6,252 nucleotides of DNA, taken from Chitinophagales bacterium. GTDB taxonomy: Bacteria; Bacteroidota; Bacteroidia; Chitinophagales; Chitinophagaceae. The position numbers were made by a program, and so were the translations under genes. Shown here one piece after another: positions 1-6,252 of the stretch. The notes under the pieces were generated by a model. The model searched no databases. It had not been told where the DNA came from and saw only the letters and a program-made list of their open reading frames with translations. Numbering within the stretch: position 1 is the first letter of the stretch; every line of letters starts with the position of its first letter. Location of the stretch: contig JAAFHG010000240.1 in assembly GCA_013297585.1 (NCBI GenBank), forward strand, positions 1 through 6,252, written 5' to 3'.

Positions 1-157
1 CTTGGCAGACATGAACCTTATTGCTATTCAAGATACTTCTAAAAATGGCTTTGCTAGTGTTCTTAAAAAGCTACGTTCTAAAGCCAAATTAGCACCAACA
101 TTTGAAGAAATAACAAGTGAAGTAGCGTTAGTAAGAAGCAAGCGTTATGCAAAATAA
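1..157 (+). CDS. Putative type II antitoxin, C-terminal part (5' end outside window)
   Basis: A reading frame is open from the left edge (first full codon at base 2) to TAA at 155-157, giving 51 visible residues. The likely role is to bind and neutralise the PIN toxin encoded directly downstream, and probably to repress the shared operon; this is inferred from position and size, since no DNA-binding domain is visible. The C-terminus, PTFEEITSEVALVRSKRYAK, is a short charged helix-like tail resembling the 'EEI..EV..VR..RY' endings of small antitoxins that precede PIN toxins in Bacteroidota. The part before it (FASVLKKLRSKAKLAP) is basic. An ATG at 11-13 would give only 48 residues. Because the frame continues upstream of it, and antitoxins of this kind are usually about 70-90 residues, the true start is probably off the window. 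The stop lies 11 bases inside the toxin gene, which fits a translationally coupled operon. The specific antitoxin family is not identified. Confidence 0.72.
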   Translation, partial: LADMNLIAIQDTSKNGFASVLKKLRSKAKLAPTFEEITSEVALVRSKRYAK

Positions 158-560
158 AACTAGCCGCATTATTATAGATACGAATCTTTGGATTAGCTTC
201 TTAATTACCAAAGACTTCACCAAGCTAGATGACATTATCTTCTCTCGAAAAGGCATTTTAGTTTTTAGTCAAGAACTGCTTGAAGAATTTTTAGCAGTTG
301 CTAAAAGACCAAAATTTAGACGTTTTTTTTCTCCTTCTGATATTGAAGATTTACTGGAAACAATAGAAGAGTATGCCGATTTCGTAAACGTTACAACAAC
401 TGTTGAAGTTTGTAGAGATTCAAAAGACAATTTTCTACTCTCGTTATCGGTTGATGGCAAAGCAGATTATTTATTAACTGGTGATAAAGACATGCTTGAT
501 ATAAAGACATTTAGTATAACAACTATTATCACAATTGCTGAGTTTCTAAGAACTCAATAA
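147..560 (+). CDS. PIN-domain toxin of a type II toxin-antitoxin system (putative ribonuclease)
   Basis: This is a complete 137-residue protein, the usual size for a single PIN domain. PIN toxins are Mg2+-dependent endoribonucleases acting in the cytoplasm; the RNA target here is unknown. The acidic site is intact: Asp11 in IIIDTN, Glu46/Glu47 in ELLEEF, Asp91 and Asp94 in CRDSKDN, and Asp113/Asp115 in LLTGDKDML. The 'CRDxxDN...ADYLLTGDKDxL' pattern and the C-terminal TIITIAEFL strand-helix fit the COG1569-type 'putative toxin, PIN family' better than classical VapC. ATG at 147 is chosen because it places the first beta strand (RIIIDTN) at residue 7 and no other in-frame start fits. The gene overlaps the preceding putative antitoxin gene by 11 bases, so the two are probably co-transcribed and coupled in translation. 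No strong Shine-Dalgarno is seen, which is common in Bacteroidota. A run of eight T at 323-330 lies between the codons for the first two parts of the catalytic site and the last two. Confidence 0.9.
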   Translation: MQNKTSRIIIDTNLWISFLITKDFTKLDDIIFSRKGILVFSQELLEEFLAVAKRPKFRRFFSPSDIEDLLETIEEYADFVNVTTTVEVCRDSKDNFLLSLSVDGKADYLLTGDKDMLDIKTFSITTIITIAEFLRTQ

Positions 561-564
561 AAAT

Positions 565-593
565 AAAAGCACAGCAAATTTTGCGGCGCTTTT
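565..593. terminator. Imperfect hairpin between converging genes, possible bidirectional terminator
   Basis: The 40 bases between the toxin stop (558-560) and the sprA stop (complement of 601-603) contain an inverted repeat: AAAAGC at 565-570 pairs with GCTTTT at 588-593, and GCAAA pairs with TTTGC nearer the centre, with two mismatches between. The flanking A-rich and T-rich arms give a short U tract on either strand, as expected for a shared intrinsic terminator between converging genes. The stem is AT-rich with mismatches and the T run is only four bases, so it would be weak. Confidence 0.45.
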
Positions 594-600
594 GGTATGG

Positions 601-3600
601 TTACGGTGCTAAACTTACTCTTACACTTAGCCCTGCTCTTGTGTTGATGGTAGGTGCAGAGGTGGAAATGTATGGTGTTACACGTCTTTGATCGAAGAAA
701 AATTTGAGATTGATTTTTTTGTTCAACACATAGTCTATAGATGGCTGTATGGTTACTACGCGTTGGCCACCTGTACCATAGGCGTTTTGCTGGTCAAGGC
801 GGCTATTGCTGGTAGCATCGTTGCGTACACCTACATCTAGTTTAAAGCTTAGGTCGTTATCTAGCTTGGTATTTTTCATAAATGGCAGCTTAAATGGTAA
901 GCGCAGGCCTTTTACTCTATAGCCACCACCAATTACTATTTCGCTACTATTGGTTTCGCTTAGCTGATAGTCAACAAGGCTTAAACTTAGTTGGCGGCTT
1001 TTGTTGTACATAAACTTAATGTTCAACTGATTAGTTGTGGTAATATCTATACCTACAAGTGGCCCAAAATCTTCTCTAATTGTGATGTTTGGCAATAGGA
1101 AGAAAGGTATGTAGTTGCCACTTACAGTATCTATGAAACTTGGCGCACCTAAGCGTAAAGGATCGTAATAGTTTAAGGCACTTGTATAGCTATTCATGCT
1201 TAACTCACCTTTGTAACTGTGCGTTAAGGTAATGCTGGTAAAGGTTTTAGACAATGATGGCAACTTAGACAAACCTGTGTAGGTTAAGCGCCAATTTGGT
1301 TTTGGCAAAATGCGGCTAAACGGATTCTTTTTAATGCTACCATTATCTTGGCTTATTAAACCAATGGTATTAGGGTCTTTGCCCGTGTAAGCTGCTAAGA
1401 AAGCTGGTATCAACACATCTTGAGAATAACGGCCATAACCTCTTGCATAACCATCTGCATTTACACCACCTGTATAGTAAGGGTTGGCAGCAGCTACACG
1501 GTTAGAGATAATGAGACGGTTATTTTCAAATTGCTTAAATGTAGCAGATACTTCGTTTGGGTTGCTGCTTTTAAACAAGGTACCAAATGAAATGTAAGAC
1601 ACACTGAAACCGCCACTTGCATAAGGGCTTAAATGTTGCTTTTTGCCGCCATTGTTGCTGATGGTGTCTTTAAACAATTCAGAGTATTCTTTACTAAAGC
1701 TCTTGTCTAAATTAAGGTCGATGGTAAATTCTCTAATTGGCTCTAGCTGTGCTGTTAAGCTGAGTGTTTGTTGGAAGTTTTGGCGATAAAAATCGTTGAA
1801 AGAACTATCACGAGACAACACACCTGCTGCTGCTTTTTGGTTGAGCCAAGTAGTATCTGGCTGACGACCAAATACATAATCTAAACCCGGTTGGTTAGTC
1901 TTAAAGTTTTGACCTAGAATTTGTGTGCTATCCATATAGCCTGGTACACGGCTGCGGTAGTTTTCGGTATAGTTAATAGAGGCACGTTTTACCATCGTAA
2001 TGGCTTTACCTACACCTCTTGCAAGGCCACCCATTTCAACTGGCTCATTGGCTCTCTTCAAGCGCTCTGCTATACGTAAGTCACGCTTTTGTGCACGCCA
2101 TTTTTGTAAGGCTTGTTTTTTAGCTTTACCTACCAATAGCTTACCATCCTTATCCCGTATTACTTCGTCTCTTGTTCTAATAGTTAAGCCTAATACATTT
2201 ACAGGTTTTGGATTGGCAATAGCATTGGTAGCAGGTTTTGTATTGTTAGCTTTTGGCTTAGGCATTGGTACATTATCTACTGCACGCAACCAACGGCTTT
2301 TGCTGTATAATCTTGTAAAATCTAGCTCGGTGGTTAGGTTATTACGCTGACTATTTTCTAACACATTACCAATACTTATGGCCAAGCGACTTGCGGCTAC
2401 CCAACTAAAAGATGTACCATAGTTGTAACGAGCAGTAATCCAATCTGTCATTGGTAGCTTATTAATAGGCAATGTGTAGCTTAAAATAGCTTCTTGGTTA
2501 TACTGAATATTGCGACCGCCTTTAAAGAAGTTGTTACGTACAGAATCTCGTTTTGCTTTGGTATTTAAAGCGCCATCTGGCTCATCTACATAGGCATTAT
2601 TGGTTGCTTTAAAATCGAAGTTTAAGCTGCGGCTTAAATCCCAACGCATATTGTAAAACCTATCGAACCTAAAATATTTATCGTAAGTGGTATCAACACG
2701 TTCAACTTTACTAGAAGCAAAATCGGTGTTTATAACACGTGGTATGTATTGACCAAATTGTCTGTTTACATCAGCTCTAAAAGTTAGCAACGATGGCTTA
2801 AGATTGAAGTTAAAATCACGTACTGGCGCAAACCAAGGATTTCTATTTTTAATAAGCTTTTTAAATGGTTCAATGTATTTGGTAGTGTTGTTGTACGTGT
2901 AGCCAAGATTACCTCTATACTTATTCATCTCGTTGCGCACTACGGTTGGGTTTATTTGTACCGTTTGGGTAAACGAATAGCTAACATCAAAATTGCTAAT
3001 GCTTAATAGCTTAGGCTTGCCTTTAGGCATTACACGTACATTGGTAAAGTTTAAGGTTTTAATAGTTGTTTGGTCTAACGCTGCATCTTTTATAGAGTCT
3101 CTTTCAGCTTGCGATTTAGCTTGGCTCGTTTTATCTTTAAACAACACATCTTTATCAAACGGATCGAACCTTGGTGTTCTTACAGTTTTGTTGATACTTG
3201 CATAAATAGGTATTGATAAGCGAGCAGCTTTTGGCACTAGCTTACCACCATCTATACTTAAAGCCGCATCAAACTGTGTCATGGTTTCTTGTGCACGTTC
3301 GCCAATTTTTTGCTCAATACTGCCCCAACCTGCTGTGTACATATTGCCAGAAACAGTTAATCTACCCAAATCTGCCAATTGCATATCTACCCTACCAACG
3401 GCTGCGTAAGAACCTTCTTCATTGGCACTAGATAAGCGCAATTCATTTATCCAAACCTCAGTACTTACTGGTGTTGTATTACCGTCTTTGGCATTCTCTA
3501 CACCCACAAGTAAGCCGGTAACTTCACCCAAGTTGGGGTTACCTAGTACACTAAAGGTTTTTGTACCAATCAACTCACGGTAAATATCAGTTACATTGGT

Positions 3601-6252
3601 ACGAGCTCCATTTCTACGTTGTTTTAGTTTTACCAATTCTTGCAAACTAAAGTCAAGGTTATTATCAGTAGGCCATACGATATCTGCTTCAGATTTAGGA
3701 TACAGTTTTGGTGGCGTAATTTTTAAAGGAATTTTTATTTCGTAGTAATTATTCAAAAAATCCTGACCAATTCTTACTACTAAGTTTAATTCTTTGTCTT
3801 TAACTGGTGTAAACTTAGGTACACTTTCTGCGTGGGCAAACATAGATAGCGTACCATACTGACGCATATCTAGGTTTAAAGTTTTAAACACACCTCTTGC
3901 ATCACCATCAGCTAGGTTTCTTATCTGCATACTTAAAGCCTGCTCATTTTGCAGCAAGTTCACCCCATTGTTACTCAATACTTGTACACGCTCAATACCT
4001 GGTGGAATGACATAGTTAACAGGTGTTCTGCTGCTATTTTCTTCAAGGTTTACGGCCAATGTATTAAAATAGGTAGTGCTTGTATTTACAGGTGTGTAAG
4101 AACCTGTGGTATCTAAATTGTAAGTAAAACCGCGCCATTGGTTACGCACCAAGTCAAGTTTTGCAAAACGCAATACCGTTGAATCTTCAAAATCGGTTAA
4201 GTACATTCTTACAAATCTGATAGATTTAAAGTCTGGTATTTGGCCTATTTTTCTAGTATAATTTTTTACTGGCACTCTAAATAAATACCAAGTTTCTGCA
4301 CCATTTGTACCATTGGCATAAGTAACATTTACAATTTTAGAATCGGTAATATAGGGTGTAACGCCAGCAGCCATACCGGGTTTTAAATCAAAATCGTACT
4401 CGTAGTATTCTTCTGTTTCGTTTAATGTATTGTCTCTGTTCAAATCCTCATTATCAGGATATAAAGTTGCAGCAGATGAAAACTGCGAACTTGTACTTGC
4501 CACAGGTGAGTTGCCTTGCGGATTGTTATAACTTTTGTAACGCCCTAAAATACCTATGTTTGCTGCATCAAAAGCTGGGTCACGGTACCAAGCGTAGTCA
4601 TCGTTTGAAGGATCTAAACTAGCTTTTCTGTAAAGCGTTGAGTTCGTACCAAAATTGGCCGCAACACGATTCAAGTAAGCCGCACGTTTACGCTTTTCGC
4701 CCTCGTTATCTAAGCCATCGTAGCCCACATCTTGGTAAGCCCTATCATCAACATTATTACTAAATGCTTGTGTTACTTGTATTGGGTTTACAGGTGTTTT
4801 ACCCCAAATATTACTACTATCTACAGCCGCAGGCGATGTTGGTGTGTTTAAGCCATTTTCATAAAAACGCTTACCATCTTTTAAAATGTCCTCACTAATA
4901 TTACCTAGGTTAATACGCAATTTACCACCTGTACTTGTCTGATTTTTGATAAATGGATCTTGCACCCAAAACTCAATATTTTCAATGTTGTTGGTTTCAA
5001 AATCGGTTTGGTCAATGCTACGCATAATACCGCCCCATCTTGTTTTAGGGTTCTTAAGTTTACCATTGGCATCAATTTGTGTAGGGTTCGTTTCAAAGTT
5101 GTAAGGGCCAATATCTGTAGGGTAATAAGCAATATCAAAAGTTACCTGCTGTGTGTTGGTAATATTGGTAGTTTGCTGCGGAAATAATTCGTTTGTGTAC
5201 ACCAACCTAGTGCTTGGTTTACTCAGTTCATTTAAATCTCTACGAAGCGGATTACTGCTACTATTTTTATCTTGTAACGTTGGCTCAATATTGTACCAAG
5301 CTAGTTTCGCTCTGTTTTTACCATAGTCAATACTATCTGTTAAAGTCGCTTCAGGAAAAGCGGTTGTACCTTGTGGTGTACTTGCCAAAGCCCAAGCTAC
5401 CAAAGGAAAGCGCAGGTCTAAACTACTTCTCGTGCCTTCAAAATCATCAATATAAAACAAGCCGCTACTACCACTACCTATTTGTGCTGGGTGGCCAGGT
5501 TTTAAATAAGCACCTTCAGCGTAAGCATTAATGGTACTCATGGTTTTGGTAGTGTAAAATGGCAATTTATCTAGCAATCTTGTTAGGCCAGGCAAGTCAG
5601 ATTTATAACTTACATCTGCACTGTACATGGTGTTTCTAATAGGGTCTTCACCAATGTTTACTTTGGTAAAAAACGGTCGTTCATTTAAACGCACCATCGA
5701 TGCACCAAACTGCAACTTCTTACTTGCATTATAGTCTGCTCTTAAACCCAAGAAGCCACGTTGCTGCAAACCAAATTGTGCATTGTTTTCGTAAGACACA
5801 TTAACGGGTACACCAGAATTTAAAATGGCTTGGTTTAATATTTTTACTTGACCCAAGTTGTAGTCTATACTAAAATCTACACCTTCTAGTAAGTTTTGCC
5901 CACCAGCAGACACTTTAACCGAGCCTTGTGGAATATTAAACGCACCTAAATATATTTCGCTACCACCACTACCTTTTGCTTGCCCTTGCATTACAAAGCG
6001 GTTAAGGTTGGCATAAGTTTGTGCAATGGCTTTTATACTATCGTACAATTGTTGATACACATATTTTTGCTGCAACGCAGGAAAGCCATTAAATGCCAAT
6101 CTTGCTAAGTCGCTACCAAAAGGCTCTAACACAGGAAACACGATTTTACCCTGCTGAGACAAAACAGTGTACCCTTCAACATAATCGTAAATACCATCTG
6201 GCTGCGGGTCGTTTCGGGCATTCAATCTATCTAAACCTAATATATTTAATAA
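601..6252 (-). CDS. sprA: SprA, type 9 secretion outer-membrane translocon (N-terminus outside window)
   Basis: SprA (Sov) forms the giant single-chain beta barrel, 36 strands in the Flavobacterium johnsoniae structure, through which type 9 cargo crosses the outer membrane. Its known partners include PorV and a plug protein, and gliding flavobacteria need it for motility. The visible part is 1883 residues ending at TAA (complement of 601-603). The frame runs through a TTG at 6225 to the edge, encoding LLNILGLDR, so that TTG is not the start. Family signatures in order, in visible numbering: LDRLNARNDPQPDG (7-20), VFPVLEPFG (38-46), YIDDFEGTRSSLDLR (about 267-281), IEFWVQDPF (426-434), DVGYDGLDNEGE (508-519), DLNRDNTLNETE (603-614), EVWINELRL (932-940), SINYTENYRSRVPGY (1425-1439) and the terminal FFFDQRR...INTRAGLSVRVSLAP, a typical barrel-end strand. 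Alternating polar/hydrophobic strands dominate the last 900 residues. A basic, Pro/Lys-rich loop covers about 1328-1405. I saw no cysteine, internal stop or frameshift. The promoter is off the window. Identification is by remembered family motifs, not by search. Confidence 0.95.
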   Translation of the reverse strand, partial: LLNILGLDRLNARNDPQPDGIYDYVEGYTVLSQQGKIVFPVLEPFGSDLARLAFNGFPALQQKYVYQQLYDSIKAIAQTYANLNRFVMQGQAKGSGGSEIYLGAFNIPQGSVKVSAGGQNLLEGVDFSIDYNLGQVKILNQAILNSGVPVNVSYENNAQFGLQQRGFLGLRADYNASKKLQFGASMVRLNERPFFTKVNIGEDPIRNTMYSADVSYKSDLPGLTRLLDKLPFYTTKTMSTINAYAEGAYLKPGHPAQIGSGSSGLFYIDDFEGTRSSLDLRFPLVAWALASTPQGTTAFPEATLTDSIDYGKNRAKLAWYNIEPTLQDKNSSSNPLRRDLNELSKPSTRLVYTNELFPQQTTNITNTQQVTFDIAYYPTDIGPYNFETNPTQIDANGKLKNPKTRWGGIMRSIDQTDFETNNIENIEFWVQDPFIKNQTSTGGKLRINLGNISEDILKDGKRFYENGLNTPTSPAAVDSSNIWGKTPVNPIQVTQAFSNNVDDRAYQDVGYDGLDNEGEKRKRAAYLNRVAANFGTNSTLYRKASLDPSNDDYAWYRDPAFDAANIGILGRYKSYNNPQGNSPVASTSSQFSSAATLYPDNEDLNRDNTLNETEEYYEYDFDLKPGMAAGVTPYITDSKIVNVTYANGTNGAETWYLFRVPVKNYTRKIGQIPDFKSIRFVRMYLTDFEDSTVLRFAKLDLVRNQWRGFTYNLDTTGSYTPVNTSTTYFNTLAVNLEENSSRTPVNYVIPPGIERVQVLSNNGVNLLQNEQALSMQIRNLADGDARGVFKTLNLDMRQYGTLSMFAHAESVPKFTPVKDKELNLVVRIGQDFLNNYYEIKIPLKITPPKLYPKSEADIVWPTDNNLDFSLQELVKLKQRRNGARTNVTDIYRELIGTKTFSVLGNPNLGEVTGLLVGVENAKDGNTTPVSTEVWINELRLSSANEEGSYAAVGRVDMQLADLGRLTVSGNMYTAGWGSIEQKIGERAQETMTQFDAALSIDGGKLVPKAARLSIPIYASINKTVRTPRFDPFDKDVLFKDKTSQAKSQAERDSIKDAALDQTTIKTLNFTNVRVMPKGKPKLLSISNFDVSYSFTQTVQINPTVVRNEMNKYRGNLGYTYNNTTKYIEPFKKLIKNRNPWFAPVRDFNFNLKPSLLTFRADVNRQFGQYIPRVINTDFASSKVERVDTTYDKYFRFDRFYNMRWDLSRSLNFDFKATNNAYVDEPDGALNTKAKRDSVRNNFFKGGRNIQYNQEAILSYTLPINKLPMTDWITARYNYGTSFSWVAASRLAISIGNVLENSQRNNLTTELDFTRLYSKSRWLRAVDNVPMPKPKANNTKPATNAIANPKPVNVLGLTIRTRDEVIRDKDGKLLVGKAKKQALQKWRAQKRDLRIAERLKRANEPVEMGGLARGVGKAITMVKRASINYTENYRSRVPGYMDSTQILGQNFKTNQPGLDYVFGRQPDTTWLNQKAAAGVLSRDSSFNDFYRQNFQQTLSLTAQLEPIREFTIDLNLDKSFSKEYSELFKDTISNNGGKKQHLSPYASGGFSVSYISFGTLFKSSNPNEVSATFKQFENNRLIISNRVAAANPYYTGGVNADGYARGYGRYSQDVLIPAFLAAYTGKDPNTIGLISQDNGSIKKNPFSRILPKPNWRLTYTGLSKLPSLSKTFTSITLTHSYKGELSMNSYTSALNYYDPLRLGAPSFIDTVSGNYIPFFLLPNITIREDFGPLVGIDITTTNQLNIKFMYNKSRQLSLSLVDYQLSETNSSEIVIGGGYRVKGLRLPFKLPFMKNTKLDNDLSFKLDVGVRNDATSNSRLDQQNAYGTGGQRVVTIQPSIDYVLNKKINLKFFFDQRRVTPYISTSAPTINTRAGLSVRVSLAP

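Noticed and set aside
11..13. ATG as the antitoxin start
   Set aside because: It would give only 48 residues and the frame remains open upstream, so a start beyond the left edge is more likely. It cannot be excluded from this window.
2000..2350. Plus-strand open frame of 116 codons opposite sprA
   Set aside because: It lies antisense to a region of sprA with clear family features, has low-complexity Leu/Ala/Ser-rich content from mirrored codons, and shows no recognisable domain.
4905..5138. Minus-strand open frame of 77 codons inside sprA in another frame
   Set aside because: It is fully contained in the true sprA frame, which carries the family motifs here. No start signal or domain is visible.
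5214..5531. Plus-strand open frame of 105 codons opposite sprA, with a smaller one at 4960-5187
   Set aside because: Both lie antisense to conserved SprA motifs (YIDDFEG, IEFWVQDPF). Their Tyr/Leu/Cys-rich composition is what a mirrored Bacteroidota gene produces.
5470..5980. Repeated CCACCACTACC/CTACCACTACC-like words, considered as a DNA repeat
   Set aside because: They encode two separate Gly/Ser stretches in SprA (GSGGS and GSGSSG) about 500 bases apart. Codon reuse explains the similarity.
6223..6225. TTG as a possible start of the long minus-strand gene
   Set aside because: The frame continues to the window edge as LLNILGLDR, which joins directly to the SprA signature LNARNDPQPDG. A start here would cut through a conserved motif.

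Overview
The window suggests a member of the Bacteroidota, because most of it is one very long gene for SprA (called Sov in Porphyromonas gingivalis), the outer-membrane translocon of the type 9 secretion system, which is confined to that phylum and its close relatives. Base composition is AT-rich by eye. I cannot name the genus from the sequence.

Layout: (1) Bases 1-157, plus strand, hold the 3' end of a small gene that is probably the antitoxin of a type II toxin-antitoxin pair. (2) Bases 147-560, plus strand, hold its partner, a complete 137-residue PIN-domain toxin (putative ribonuclease) that overlaps the antitoxin gene by 11 bases. (3) Bases 561-600 are a 40-base gap between converging genes and contain an imperfect hairpin that could end transcription from both sides. 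(4) Bases 601-6252, minus strand, hold the C-terminal 1883 residues of SprA. The reading frame is uninterrupted and still open at the right edge, so the N-terminal part (roughly a fifth, judged from the usual family length of about 2400 residues), the start codon and the promoter lie outside the window.

The two parts have unrelated jobs. SprA is a core secretion and surface-biogenesis gene. The toxin-antitoxin pair is accessory DNA lying tail-to-tail against its 3' end. I found no RNA gene, insertion sequence, CRISPR array or attachment site. I did not find an undescribed system. The points worth a second look are the position of the toxin-antitoxin pair, an 8-T tract in the toxin gene, two calcium-loop-like motifs and a basic loop inside SprA, and the apparent absence of cysteine in the visible SprA.
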